Assembly (NCBI RefSeq): GCF_023283985.1
Contig: NZ_JAKIKU010000001.1
Location: 682,001-746,000 of the forward strand
Length of the DNA stretch: 64,000 nt
DNA from: Shewanella electrodiphila
GTDB taxonomy: Bacteria; Pseudomonadota; Gammaproteobacteria; Enterobacterales; Shewanellaceae
Direction: 5' to 3'
The notes under the pieces were generated by a model. The model was not told where the DNA came from. It was given only the letters and a program-made list of their open reading frames with translations, and did not search any database. Position 1 is the first letter of the stretch; the number at the start of each line of letters is the position of its first letter. This document shows positions 25,843 to 35,192 of the stretch, piece by piece. A program made the position numbers and the translations under genes.

Positions 25843-26957
25843 TGACTCAAGATGTAATATTTCAAACCTTAGGGACGTTATCCGGTAAATCAATTGGTGT
25901 GGTTACGCTCAATATTGAAAAAGCCTTAAATGCATTAAACCTTGATATGGTGCAAGCCATGACCAAGCAATTACAGGCTTGGAAAGACGATAACAATATT
26001 GCCTTTGTGGTGCTTGATGGCGCTGGTGATAAAGCATTTTGCGCCGGTGGCGATGTTCGGGCAATTTATCATGCTTCAATTGCTAACCCTAATACCATGA
26101 CCGCAGAAGCGTGTGACTTTTTCAGTCAAGAATATCAATTAGATTATTTGCTGCATCAATACGAAAAACCTGTCTTAGTCTGGGGCGACGGTATCGTGAT
26201 GGGTGGCGGGCTTGGCTTAATGGCTGGAGGCAGTCACCGGGTATTAACTGAGCGAAGCCGCATTGCTATGCCTGAAATCACCATTGGGTTATATCCTGAT
26301 GTGGGTGGCAGTTATTTTCTAAATCGAATGCCTGGTAAAATCGGCTTATTTTTAGGGCTAACTGCATATAACATGAATGCGGCCGATGCATTGTTTGTCA
26401 ATGTCGGTAATCATTTCATGGCAAGTGATGACAAAGAACCATTATTTGATGCCATTGCTGAAGTGAGCTGGAGTGACGACGCTGCATTAAATCATCAGCA
26501 ATTGAGTTTATTGCTTAATAAAATGCAAACCAGCTCGAACGCTGAAATAGGTCAAAGTCCATTGTCTGATTTTCAGCCGCAAATTGATCAATTGATGACA
26601 GGTGAAATTGAAGAAGTTCATCATCAAATTACCAGTTTAGAAACAGAGCTTGATTGGCTTAAACGCGCGCAAAAAACAGCTCTGGCTGGCAGCCCATTAA
26701 GTTGGTTCCTGATATTTGCTCAAGCCAATCTTGGTACGACTAAAACACTGGCAGAATCTTTTAAATGGGAATTAGGTGTAAGCGTTAATTGTTGTTCTCA
26801 TGGTGATTTTTGTGAAGGTGTTCGTGCACTATTAATTGATAAAGACCGTCAGCCTCAATGGAATTTTAGTCATGCAAGTGACGTCACTGCACAAGCCGTT
26901 ACTCAATTACTGACATCACCTTGGGATGCTGATATGCACCCTTTAAAAGACATCTAA
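25842..26957 (+). CDS. 3-hydroxyisobutyryl-CoA hydrolase
   Basis: Valine-pathway crotonase-family thioesterase that releases 3-hydroxyisobutyrate from its CoA ester. The 371-residue length and segments FCAGGDVRAIYHAS, MGGGLGLMAGGSHRV and MPEITIGLYPDVGGSYFL match HIBCH-type proteins and not ordinary hydratases (about 260 residues). The ATG at 25842 overlaps the preceding TAA and has GGAAGA upstream; an ATG at 25827 inside the previous gene is less likely. Twelve bases separate it from mmsB. Confidence 0.93.
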   Translation: MTQDVIFQTLGTLSGKSIGVVTLNIEKALNALNLDMVQAMTKQLQAWKDDNNIAFVVLDGAGDKAFCAGGDVRAIYHASIANPNTMTAEACDFFSQEYQLDYLLHQYEKPVLVWGDGIVMGGGLGLMAGGSHRVLTERSRIAMPEITIGLYPDVGGSYFLNRMPGKIGLFLGLTAYNMNAADALFVNVGNHFMASDDKEPLFDAIAEVSWSDDAALNHQQLSLLLNKMQTSSNAEIGQSPLSDFQPQIDQLMTGEIEEVHHQITSLETELDWLKRAQKTALAGSPLSWFLIFAQANLGTTKTLAESFKWELGVSVNCCSHGDFCEGVRALLIDKDRQPQWNFSHASDVTAQAVTQLLTSPWDADMHPLKDI

Positions 26958-26969
26958 AAGGAATTTATT

Positions 26970-27875
26970 ATGGCCACAGTAGCATTTATTGGTTTAGGTA
27001 ATATGGGCGGCCCGATGGCGGCTAACTTGATTAAAGCGGGAATGACAGTCACCGTTTTTGATCTAGTACCTGCGGCGGTTGAAGCGTTAACAGCTCAAGG
27101 TGCGTTGAGTGCTAAAACCGCTTGTGGCGCAGCGGCCTCAGCAGATTTTGTCATAACCATGCTGCCTGCAGGCAAACATGTACGTCATTTATATTTGGGT
27201 GACGACGATACAAAAGGCCTGTTGGATGTTGTATCAAAAGAAGCTGTGTTAATTGATTGCTCCACCATTGATGCTGAGTCTGCACAAGTGGTTGGTAAGC
27301 ATGCACAAGCTAAAGGCATCGAGTTTATGGATGCACCTGTATCAGGTGGCACAGCTGGCGCAGCAGCAGGTACATTGACCTTTATTTGTGGTGGCAGTGA
27401 TAAGGCGTACCAAAAAGCCCAAACCGTGTTAACTGTCATGGGAGCCAATATTTTTCATGCTGGCGCCACTGGTGCAGGTCAAATCGCTAAAATTTGTAAT
27501 AATATGCTGTTATCAGTATTAATGGTCGGCACCAGTGAGTCATTACAATTAGGTATTGATAATGGTTTAGACCCTAAAGTGTTATCTGATATCATGAAAG
27601 TCAGCAGTGGCGGCAATTGGACCTTAGAGAAATATAATCCCTGTCCTGATGTGATGGAAAATGTGCCTTCTTCAAATGATTATCAAGGCGGCTTTATGGT
27701 TGACTTGATGGTGAAAGATTTAGGATTATCACAGCAAACATCAGTGGCATCGAATTCAAGTACACCTATGGGTTCGTTAGCACGCAGCATGTATGTAAAC
27801 CATGCTCGACAAGGCAATGGTCGCCGTGATTTCTCAAGCATATTTGAGCAATTTACACCTGCTGATAAAAAATAG
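26970..27875 (+). CDS. mmsB: 3-hydroxyisobutyrate dehydrogenase
   Basis: NAD-dependent oxidation of 3-hydroxyisobutyrate to methylmalonate semialdehyde, the substrate of MmsA. The 301-residue protein has the N-terminal Rossmann motif FIGLGNMGGPMAANL, the substrate-binding segment DAPVSGGTAGAAAGTL and the catalytic Lys in GAGQIAKICNN. The C-terminal all-helical domain includes GGFMVDLMVKDL. AAAAGGA lies upstream of the ATG. It is the product-side partner of the preceding hydrolase. Confidence 0.96.
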   Translation: MATVAFIGLGNMGGPMAANLIKAGMTVTVFDLVPAAVEALTAQGALSAKTACGAAASADFVITMLPAGKHVRHLYLGDDDTKGLLDVVSKEAVLIDCSTIDAESAQVVGKHAQAKGIEFMDAPVSGGTAGAAAGTLTFICGGSDKAYQKAQTVLTVMGANIFHAGATGAGQIAKICNNMLLSVLMVGTSESLQLGIDNGLDPKVLSDIMKVSSGGNWTLEKYNPCPDVMENVPSSNDYQGGFMVDLMVKDLGLSQQTSVASNSSTPMGSLARSMYVNHARQGNGRRDFSSIFEQFTPADKK

Positions 27876-27941
27876 AGAATTTGAATACTGAGGTTTGATT
27901 AAGAAACCTCAGGTTAATTTAGCGTATTAAGGATCCAGTTA

Positions 27942-28700
27942 ATGGAAATTAAAGATAAGGTTGTGGTCATTACTGGCGGTGCTGGTGGGTTAGGTTTAGC
28001 GATGGCGCAAGACTTTGCGGCCCAAGGTGCTCGTTTGGCGCTTATCGATGTAGACCAAGAAAAATTAGAACGTGCTTGTGCAGATCTTGGCGCTTCAACG
28101 GAAGTACAAGGCTATGCACTGGATATTACTGACGAAGAAGATGTGGTTGCTGGCTTTAACTACATTTTGGAAGATTTTGGTCAAGTTAACGTGCTAATTA
28201 ACAACGCTGGTATTTTACGTGACGGTTTAATGGTTAAAGCGAAAGAAGGCAAGGTCACTGACCGCATGTCTTATGACCAATTCCAGTCAGTGATTAATGT
28301 TAACTTAACCGGCACATTCCTTTGTGGTCGTGAAGCCGCTGCAGCGATGATCCACTCACAACAAGCGGGTGTGATTATCAATATCTCTAGTATCGCTAAA
28401 GCCGGAAACATGGGCCAGTCTAACTATTCTGCATCTAAAGCAGGCGTCGCAGCAATGAGTGTGGGTTGGGCAAAAGAGCTTGCACGTTACAATATTCGCA
28501 GTGCAGCAGTAGCGCCAGGTGTGATTGCTACTGAAATGACAGCAGGCATGAAACCAGAAGCGCTAGAGCGTCTAGAGAAAATGGTGCCAGTAGGCCGTTT
28601 GGGTGAAGCGCAAGAAGTGGCTGCGACAGTTAAATTTATCGTTGAAAACGATTACGTTAATGGCCGTGTATTTGAAATTGATGGCGGCTTAAGCATGTAA
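27942..28700 (+). CDS. Short-chain dehydrogenase, probably 2-methyl-3-hydroxyacyl-CoA dehydrogenase
   Basis: Classical SDR of 252 residues with TGGAGGLGLAMA, the NNAG motif, catalytic SNYSASKAG and C-terminal EIDGGLSM. The family includes 3-oxoacyl-ACP reductases and HSD10-type 2-methyl-3-hydroxybutyryl-CoA dehydrogenases. The position at the end of a valine/isoleucine cluster that also has a thiolase favours the latter role, completing isoleucine breakdown; this is inferred from context. AAGGA precedes the ATG, and a strong terminator follows. Confidence 0.88.
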   Translation: MEIKDKVVVITGGAGGLGLAMAQDFAAQGARLALIDVDQEKLERACADLGASTEVQGYALDITDEEDVVAGFNYILEDFGQVNVLINNAGILRDGLMVKAKEGKVTDRMSYDQFQSVINVNLTGTFLCGREAAAAMIHSQQAGVIINISSIAKAGNMGQSNYSASKAGVAAMSVGWAKELARYNIRSAAVAPGVIATEMTAGMKPEALERLEKMVPVGRLGEAQEVAATVKFIVENDYVNGRVFEIDGGLSM

Positions 28701-28758
28701 TCTGCTGGCGGTGATAATGGTGGATTGATGCTAGTGTCAGTTCTCTGTTATTAAATGA

Positions 28759-28787
28759 AAGCCAACCTGTTAAAGGTTGGCTTTTTT
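28759..28787 (+). terminator. Terminator closing the valine/isoleucine cluster
   Basis: AAGCCAACC-TGTTAAA-GGTTGGCTT, followed by T. Confidence 0.88.
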
Positions 28788-28895
28788 ATTGGTGGATTTA
28801 TTGCTACCATCTTGGCAGCATTAACCAAGATGCATATTTTCATAAAAGTCGTCACAATAAAACTAATAAAAAGACATGATAAACAGGAATAACAG

Positions 28896-29141
28896 ATGGA
28901 TAGGCTAGAAAAGGCAATGAGGATGACGATGATGACTGTAGGAATTGCAGGCATCGCAGTGATCTATTTTGGTTTTTTCTATCTGCAATTCAATGACCAA
29001 CTGGGGATGACTATGCCTTGGTACTTTTTGCTGTCACCTTGGATTTGTGTTTATTTTGGCTTGAACCAACAACAGCAAATCGACACGCTTGCGTGGTTCA
29101 CGAAAAAGTTTTCCTTCAAAAAGTTCACAGCTAAAAAGTAA
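28896..29141 (+). CDS. Small membrane protein, unknown function
   Basis: I do not recognise the family. The 81-residue product has a Met-rich amphipathic N-terminus (MDRLEKAMRMTMM), two predicted membrane segments (about 14-31 and 39-56) and a basic tail (KKFSFKKFTAKK) likely to face the cytoplasm. AGGAATAACAG precedes the ATG. It has its own terminator and lies alone between the catabolic cluster and ybiT. Confidence 0.65.
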   Translation: MDRLEKAMRMTMMTVGIAGIAVIYFGFFYLQFNDQLGMTMPWYFLLSPWICVYFGLNQQQQIDTLAWFTKKFSFKKFTAKK

Positions 29142-29168
29142 CCCCTTAGTTGCTGTTCATTGTTGTAA

Positions 29169-29199
29169 AAATGGCCGAGTGTGTCGGCTATTTTGTCTT
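29169..29199 (+). terminator. Terminator after the small membrane protein gene
   Basis: AAAATGGCCGA pairs with TCGGCTATTTT (one G-T pair), loop of five bases, T-rich downstream. Confidence 0.6.
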
Positions 29200-29317
29200 T
29201 GGTGTTAACAGACACATTAAATTCATCAAATCTCCCTCGAATTATCCTCTACTTCTGTTAAGTTAAGTTGAAAAAATAAGCTGAAATGCTATAGTACGCC
29301 GCCTAATTATTGTGACC

Positions 29318-29440
29318 ATGCTTATTGTTTTAAGGGTGGTTTAAAACCAGTGCTATTTACGTACAGCCGCTATACTCGTCAATGAACACTGACTTGTTTA
29401 ACAAAGCAGCTAATAAAGTCAGCGCTGGTTTTTTGTTTTT
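29318..29440 (+). promoter_or_regulatory. Candidate attenuator leader of ybiT
   Basis: AAAACCAGTGCT (29343-29354) can pair with AGCGCTGGTTTT (29421-29432) through 11 Watson-Crick pairs and one G-T pair, and a TTTTTTGTTTTT tract follows, 28 bp before the TTG start. A short reading frame (MLIVLRVV, 29318-29344) ends exactly where the left arm begins, but it lacks a clear ribosome-binding site. The layout resembles ribosome-dependent attenuation. Confidence 0.4.
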
Positions 29441-29468
29441 GTCATAACTTGAATTTTGGAATCTCATT

Positions 29469-31064
29469 TTGATTACTACAGCTAACATCACCATGCAGTT
29501 TGGTTCAAAGCCACTGTTTGAAAATATCTCAGTTAAATTCGGTGGCGGTAATCGCTACGGTCTTATCGGAGCCAATGGCTGTGGTAAATCCACTTTCATG
29601 AAAATCTTAACTGGCGACCTTGAACCGACAAGCGGTAATGTGTCGATTGATCCAGGTGAGCGCATGGGTAAGCTGAATCAAGATCAGTTCGCTTATGAAG
29701 CCTATTCTGTCGTAGACACTGTGATCATGGGTCACAAAGAGCTATGGGAAGTGAAGCAGGAACGTGACCGTATTTATTCTTTACCAGAAATGAGTGAAGA
29801 AGACGGTATCAAAGTTTCTGAGCTTGAAATGGAATTTGCTGAAATGGACGGCTACACTGCCGAATCTCGTGCAGGTGACTTACTGATGGGCGTCGGGATT
29901 GGTGTAGACCAACACTTCGGTCTGATGAGCGAAATCGCACCAGGTTTCAAGTTACGTGTACTACTTGCACAAGCATTGTTCTCCGATCCAGATGTTTTGT
30001 TACTTGATGAACCAACCAACAACTTGGACATCGACACTATTCGTTGGTTACAAGAAATGTTGAACCAGCGTAACAGCACCATGGTTATTATCTCGCACGA
30101 TAGATATTTCCTAAACTCTGTTTGTACTCACATGGCTGATATCGATTACGCTGAATTACGTGTTTACCCAGGTAACTACGATGAATACATGATGGCTGCG
30201 CAGCAGTCTCGTGAGCGTCTGCAGTCTGACAATGCTAAGAAGAAAGCACAAATTGCTGAACTTCAAGGCTTCGTGGCTCGTTTCTCTGCTAACGCGTCTA
30301 AAGCAAAGCAAGCAACGTCACGTGCTAAGCAAATCGATAAGATTAAAATTGAAGAAATCAAAGCATCTAGCCGTGTTAACCCATTCATTCGTTTTGAACA
30401 AGAAAAGAAATTGTTCCGTAACGCATTAGTGGTTGAGCAACTCGCTAAAGGCTTTGATGAAAAACCATTATTCAGCAACTTCGATATGATGGCTGAAGTA
30501 GGCGAGCGTATTGCTATCTTAGGTGAAAACGGTGTGGGTAAAACGACACTATTACGTACCTTAGTACATGACTTGCCTCAAGATGCTGGTACTATCCAAT
30601 GGTCTGAAAATTCAAACATTGGTTACTATGCTCAGGATCATGAAGCAGATTTTGCTAACGACATGACGTTATTTGATTGGATGAGCCAGTGGCGCAAACC
30701 AGAAGATGATGATCAATCTGTTCGTGGTATTTTAGGGCGTATGCTATTCGGTTCTGACGATATTAAAAAATCTGTCAAAGTCCTTTCTGGTGGTGAAAAA
30801 GGCCGTATGTACTTTGGTAAGCTGATTATGCAAAAGCCAAATATCCTACTTCTTGATGAACCAACAAACCACATGGATATGGAATCAATTGAATCATTGA
30901 ACAATGCCTTAGAAATGTATGAAGGTACTTTGTTATTCGTTTCTCACGACCGTGCGTTTGTATCATCACTTGCTACACGTATTTTAGAAGTGACACCAAA
31001 CGGCATTAACGATTTCAAAGGAACTTATGATGAGTTCTTAGCAAGCAAAGGTGTTGAAGGATAA
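29469..31064 (+). CDS. ybiT: ABC-F ATPase YbiT
   Basis: Soluble ABC-F protein with two ATPase domains, expected to act at the ribosome E-site. The 531-residue product has Walker A GANGCGKS and GENGVGKT, Walker [12 protein letters not shown] and [11 protein letters not shown], and the charged inter-domain linker ([13 protein letters not shown]...). The N-terminus [20 protein letters not shown] matches E. coli YbiT closely from memory, as does the length (530). The start is TTG 29469; no ATG fits the conserved N-terminus. A structured leader ending in a terminator-like hairpin lies upstream, and a terminator follows. Confidence 0.94.
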   Translation: MITTANITMQFGSKPLFENISVKFGGGNRYGLIGANGCGKSTFMKILTGDLEPTSGNVSIDPGERMGKLNQDQFAYEAYSVVDTVIMGHKELWEVKQERDRIYSLPEMSEEDGIKVSELEMEFAEMDGYTAESRAGDLLMGVGIGVDQHFGLMSEIAPGFKLRVLLAQALFSDPDVLLLDEPTNNLDIDTIRWLQEMLNQRNSTMVIISHDRYFLNSVCTHMADIDYAELRVYPGNYDEYMMAAQQSRERLQSDNAKKKAQIAELQGFVARFSANASKAKQATSRAKQIDKIKIEEIKASSRVNPFIRFEQEKKLFRNALVVEQLAKGFDEKPLFSNFDMMAEVGERIAILGENGVGKTTLLRTLVHDLPQDAGTIQWSENSNIGYYAQDHEADFANDMTLFDWMSQWRKPEDDDQSVRGILGRMLFGSDDIKKSVKVLSGGEKGRMYFGKLIMQKPNILLLDEPTNHMDMESIESLNNALEMYEGTLLFVSHDRAFVSSLATRILEVTPNGINDFKGTYDEFLASKGVEG

Positions 31065-31095
31065 GCTTAAAGCTTTTACTTTAATCGCCGATAAG

Positions 31096-31138
31096 AAACC
31101 TGTAAGGCTAGTTATTTAGCTGATACAGGTTTTTTTTT
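31096..31138 (+). terminator. Terminator after ybiT
   Basis: AAACCTGTA / TACAGGTTT with inner GCTA/TAGC pairing, followed by a long T run. Confidence 0.85.
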
Positions 31139-31254
31139 GCGTGAACGATACTCAGCAACTTTTTTTGTTCTAGAATTAAGTCGCCTTATTTGCATCAAAG
31201 CATGCAATTTATCGCAAAATTGCATGGAGCACTTACTCTAAGGGTAAAGATATA

Positions 31255-33249
31255 ATGAAATGGATTACCGATCTCAAAACGCTACATAAACTTCTTTTAC
31301 TGATTATTCCACCCTTGGTTATTTGCCTCATATATGGTGGCATGTTTGTTCATAATAAATATGAAACCAAATCGGAATTGACCACAGTACTTTCATTAAG
31401 CGAGCTGGCCGTAATCAATAGTGCCTTGGTGCATGAATTACAAATTGAGCGTGGTATGAGTGCAGGTTTTATTGGTTCACAAGGTAAATCGTTTGCAAGT
31501 TTGCTACCTAATCAGAGAGTTGCAGCCGATAGACAAATCAGCCAGTTTAACAATATTCCTGATATCAATGCTTTCCCAGTACAAATCAGCTCAACCTTGC
31601 AGCAAATTCACAATCAGTTACAGCAATTACAATCCATTAGACGTTCTGTCGATAACTTAACCATTTCTGTGGCTGAAGAAGTGAAATATTACACGGGGTT
31701 GAATACGGCTTTATTGTCTGTGGTTGATGAAGCAGCCATGCAAAGCCCTGATAGCGAATTATCTTTAAAGCTTGCATCCTTTGGCGCATTTTTACAGTTA
31801 AAAGAGCGTGCAGGCATTGAGCGAGCAGTGTTAAGTACCACCTTTGGACAAGAAGGCTTCAAAGATGGCGTGTATGCGCGCTTTGTTACGTTAATGTCAG
31901 AGCAAAATACCTATGCCGAACGCTTTAATGCCTTAGCGACAGCAGATTGGTTATCTCGATTTTCACAAGTGGCTCGCTCACGGGAAGTGAGTGAAGTAGA
32001 GCAGATGCGTCAAATAGCTTTAGCGCAAGTTGCCAGTGACATCAGTGCGCAAAATCCAGAAGAGTGGTTTAAAACTTCGACTGCGAGAATTAACGTACTC
32101 ACTGATTTCGAGCACTTTCTTGTGGATGATTTAATTCTATTGACCAAAACACGTTTAAATTCAGCTAACCAACATATGTGGTTATCTTTGCTAACCTTAA
32201 CCATATCAATTGTATTATTAGGTTGGTTAAGCTTATCTGTATCGAAATACCTTAATCGCAGTCTGAGTCATTTATTCAGTAAGGTCACTCATGCGGGAAA
32301 TAACTTTGATTTAAGCACCCGGATTGAACATCAATCAGCAGATGAATTTGGGCAACTTTCTGATGCATTTAACGCCATGATGAATGACTTTGAAACCATT
32401 ATCTTGCAGGTTCGTCAAAGTGCAACGCAGGTGGTTAAGGTCGTAGAAGAAGTGAATGGTCATGCTCATACTATGCAAAAAGATGTTGAAACCGGTTACC
32501 TTGAAGCTGAGCAAGTTGCATCAGCAATGACAGAAATGAGTGCGACAGTGACGCAAATTGCAGCCAATGCAGTACAAGCTTCTGACGCTTCAACTTCAGC
32601 CAATAAAGAAGCGCACATTGGTAACAAAGGGGTGTCAAAAACCACCGTATCAATCAAGCACCTTGCATCAGAAATTAATGAAGCGTCAAATGCCATTGAA
32701 ACATTAGATCAAGATGTGCAGTCTATTGCCACCATTTTAGATGTGATCAGTGCCATTTCAGAGCAAACCAATTTGCTGGCATTAAATGCGGCTATTGAGG
32801 CGGCAAGGGCAGGCGAGCAAGGTAGAGGATTTGCTGTGGTCGCTGATGAAGTCAGAACGCTTGCTCAACGCACTCAGTCTTCAACTGATGACATTAAGCG
32901 CATGACAGAAAGATTAAAGTCAGGTGCGCAGTTGGCGGTTAAAACCATGCAACGAGGCATGGTCAGTGCTGAAGAAAGTGTCAATGAAGTAGAGCATGCT
33001 GGTAAAGAGTTACAACAGATTGTTGCCGATGTCGATATTATTGACAACATGAATCAGCAAATTGCTTCTGCAACTCATGAGCAAGCTGCAGTCGCGGAAG
33101 AAGTGAATCAAAACGCGATGAGGATCAGTGAAATATATAGCCAAACTCAAAGAATTGCCGAATCGCTGAGCCTACTAAATGACAGCTTACTAGAAGATGC
33201 CGCAGCAATGTCTGAGCAAGTGCAGAAGTTTACATTGAGCAATCGTTAA
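31255..33249 (+). CDS. Methyl-accepting chemotaxis protein with NIT sensor
   Basis: Chemoreceptor of 664 residues in the inner membrane: TM1 (about 10-29), a periplasmic helical sensor (about 30-305), TM2 (about 306-325), HAMP, then the MCP signalling hairpin with tip [19 protein letters not shown]. The segment [14 protein letters not shown]...[13 protein letters not shown] near residues 60-100 matches the NIT (nitrate/nitrite-sensing) domain, so nitrate or nitrite is a possible ligand; this is inferred from domain resemblance. No C-terminal CheR-docking pentapeptide (NWETF type) is seen; the end reads KFTLSNR. A weak AAGG lies upstream of the ATG. Confidence 0.92.
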   Translation: MKWITDLKTLHKLLLLIIPPLVICLIYGGMFVHNKYETKSELTTVLSLSELAVINSALVHELQIERGMSAGFIGSQGKSFASLLPNQRVAADRQISQFNNIPDINAFPVQISSTLQQIHNQLQQLQSIRRSVDNLTISVAEEVKYYTGLNTALLSVVDEAAMQSPDSELSLKLASFGAFLQLKERAGIERAVLSTTFGQEGFKDGVYARFVTLMSEQNTYAERFNALATADWLSRFSQVARSREVSEVEQMRQIALAQVASDISAQNPEEWFKTSTARINVLTDFEHFLVDDLILLTKTRLNSANQHMWLSLLTLTISIVLLGWLSLSVSKYLNRSLSHLFSKVTHAGNNFDLSTRIEHQSADEFGQLSDAFNAMMNDFETIILQVRQSATQVVKVVEEVNGHAHTMQKDVETGYLEAEQVASAMTEMSATVTQIAANAVQASDASTSANKEAHIGNKGVSKTTVSIKHLASEINEASNAIETLDQDVQSIATILDVISAISEQTNLLALNAAIEAARAGEQGRGFAVVADEVRTLAQRTQSSTDDIKRMTERLKSGAQLAVKTMQRGMVSAEESVNEVEHAGKELQQIVADVDIIDNMNQQIASATHEQAAVAEEVNQNAMRISEIYSQTQRIAESLSLLNDSLLEDAAAMSEQVQKFTLSNR

Positions 33250-33310
33250 CCAATGAGAAAAATGAAATAGAAATAATTGATTTATAATCAGTATTTTTTA
33301 TCAGTATTTT

Positions 33311-33340
33311 AAAGCCGACGTGATTTACGTCGGTTTTTTT
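33311..33340 (+). terminator. Terminator after the chemoreceptor gene
   Basis: CCGACGT / ACGTCGG stem with a 5-base loop, A-rich on the left and seven T on the right. Confidence 0.85.
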
Positions 33341-33426
33341 ATGGACAAGAAAAAGTAAACTTATGCGACAAAATGTGAATCTTAATTATACTTTGCTAAC
33401 ATGACGCCTAAATTAGAAACCGATTA

Positions 33427-33482
33427 ACTATTGTCGATACACAATTGTCGATAAACTATTGTCGATAAACGATTGCCGATAA
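33427..33482. repeat. Four 14-bp tandem repeats before the methyltransferase gene
   Basis: ATTGTCGATA recurs at 33430, 33444 and 33458, with ATTGCCGATA at 33472, giving a 14-bp period. The array ends just before the ribosome-binding site of the next gene. Confidence 0.8.
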
Positions 33483-33496
33483 ATAAAGGACGAGTA

Positions 33497-34273
33497 ATGG
33501 ATTACCTCAACATCAATAAACAAGCTTGGAATGAACGAGCAAAAGTACATTTTGATTCATCTTTTTATGATGTGCCGAGCTTTCTTGCAGGTAATTCTTC
33601 ATTAACAGAAATTGAAACCGCGGAACTCACCGATGTAGCGGGTAAGTCTTTGCTGCACCTTCAATGCCACTTTGGTTTAGATACTTTGTCATGGGCAAGG
33701 CTGGGCGCGAATGTCACTGGTGTTGATTTATCTGATGAAGCGATTGATAAGGCACGTGAACTCGCGACTCAGTGTAATATTGAGGCTGAGTTCGTTTGTG
33801 CTGATGTCTATGAATTTGCAAATAAGCGCTCGAAAAGTTTCGACATTGTGTTCACGTCTTTTGGCGCAATTTGTTGGTTACCTTGTTTAACTAAGTGGGC
33901 GCAGGTCATTAGTGACAGCTTGAACCAAGGCGGTACATTTTATATGGCTGAGTTTCATCCAGTTCAGGACGTCCTAGATGGTTACCCATACTTTCATCAA
34001 GCTGAGCCTGATGTGGTCGTTGAGGGGAGTTATACACAAGCGGGTAATAATTCAGACCATGAGCAGACTATGGTGACGTGGGCGCATTCATTAAGCGAAG
34101 TGATTAATGCGTTAATTCAAGCGGGGATTCGAATTGATGCGGTTAACGAATTTCCATTCAGCCCTTACAATTGCTTTGAAAACCTAATAGAAAAACAGCC
34201 TAAACAATTTCAATCCATTGTGAAGGGGCAACCCATTCCGTTGGTTTTTTCCATCAAAGGAACTAAGTGTTAA
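33497..34273 (+). CDS. Class I SAM-dependent methyltransferase
   Basis: The 258-residue protein has a Rossmann-type methyltransferase fold: motif I LLHLQCHFGLDTLSWARLG, then GVDLSDEAI for the adenosine-ribose-binding acidic residue and CADVYEFA. Motif I is LQCHFGLDT instead of the usual DxGxGxG, a variant found in a known subgroup of small methyltransferases. The substrate is unknown. The ATG at 33497 has AAAGGA seven bases upstream; the upstream in-frame TTG lies in the tandem repeat. Its stop overlaps the start of the next gene (TAATG). Confidence 0.85.
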   Translation: MDYLNINKQAWNERAKVHFDSSFYDVPSFLAGNSSLTEIETAELTDVAGKSLLHLQCHFGLDTLSWARLGANVTGVDLSDEAIDKARELATQCNIEAEFVCADVYEFANKRSKSFDIVFTSFGAICWLPCLTKWAQVISDSLNQGGTFYMAEFHPVQDVLDGYPYFHQAEPDVVVEGSYTQAGNNSDHEQTMVTWAHSLSEVINALIQAGIRIDAVNEFPFSPYNCFENLIEKQPKQFQSIVKGQPIPLVFSIKGTKC

Positions 34274-34671
34274 TGCTATTTGAATCACAACAAAAACTGG
34301 ATGTGACCAATCGTTGGGGCAGTATTTTTATCAAAGTCGCTGCAGGTATCTCAGCAGTCATAGTGTTGATGTATTTAAGTTACTTTTATGCGAGCCCAAG
34401 TGTCACGGTTGAAAATCGTTCAGAGTTTGTTATTGAGTCAGCGATTATAAATTTGCCTTTGAGTCGACTTGATTTTGGCGAGATTCATACATCACAGGAC
34501 AATACCATTTATTATGATTTAGCTCAGCTAGATGGACAATATGAGTACCATTTGCTGCTTGATAGTGGCGATTTACTCGAAGGAACTTGTGGTTATATCA
34601 CTAATTTTGAAATTAATAAGCGGGTAGTGCTTGTTTTGAATGATATTGGTGAAATTAGCTGTCAATTTTAA
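34273..34671 (+). CDS. Single-pass membrane protein, unknown function
   Basis: I do not recognise the family. The 132-residue product has a cytoplasmic N-terminus of about 20 residues, one membrane segment (about 20-42, VAAGISAVIVLMYLSYFYA) and a periplasmic domain of about 90 residues that looks like a beta-sandwich (SVTVENRSEFVIESAIINLPL) and holds two Cys (GTCGY, ISCQF) that could pair. The ATG overlaps the methyltransferase stop, so the two are translationally coupled and may work together. Confidence 0.7.
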   Translation: MLFESQQKLDVTNRWGSIFIKVAAGISAVIVLMYLSYFYASPSVTVENRSEFVIESAIINLPLSRLDFGEIHTSQDNTIYYDLAQLDGQYEYHLLLDSGDLLEGTCGYITNFEINKRVVLVLNDIGEISCQF

Positions 34672-35192
34672 TCTTCGCTTTATTCTTTTAATCAATAATA
34701 GCGTGGTGTTTTTGGCTTGTCATTAAATCATAAAGCTAAGCCAATACACTGCACCTTGGCACCTTGATTACAACTTTGACTGAAAATGTTTGGCTAATCA
34801 AATCTGGTAAAGTTTAAGTGCTAGAGTAAAAACCTTTATTATTATAGTGTAGTGGTTTATTCAACTGCTCGTAGCTTTATCAACTTTATGTATCACCTTG
34901 GATACAGCTGTTACTCGTAGGTGAGCGCACGTGTTGAGTGTTAAGTCTTTAACCACGACTGTTATCGGGTTAACCAGATAACATATGTGCCTCATTAGAA
35001 ATAATTCATATTCAATTCTTTTAAGTTTAAATTAATATTCTATCTCTATTATCCTTCCTCCCAGATTTCCGCTGTTTAAATTATCTACAACCTTGTTACA
35101 GGAACTGCCTCAGAGTTGATGACATGCGGAGCAATTAATATTGAGAGCAACTTAAAGCTTATTGTTGAGTTGTATAAGGATTACCTGTTCGA
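34672..35192. other. Non-coding region upstream of the four-gene envelope operon
   Basis: This AT-rich stretch of 521 bp contains no gene I can support, no clear terminator and no regulator box I recognise. The last about 40 bp hold a weak GGAT ribosome-binding site for the next gene. Its length suggests a regulated promoter. Confidence 0.5.

Larger units (their letters stand above)
29142..29468. other. Intergenic region with terminator and ybiT leader
   Basis: These 327 bp contain a terminator for the small membrane protein gene and a structured leader before ybiT (both listed). No further gene is supported. Confidence 0.6.

Noticed and set aside
29382..29447. 21-codon frame overlapping the terminator-like hairpin before ybiT
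   Set aside because: There is no ribosome-binding site and the peptide looks like a by-product of the stem sequence; the shorter frame at 29318 is better placed but also unproved.
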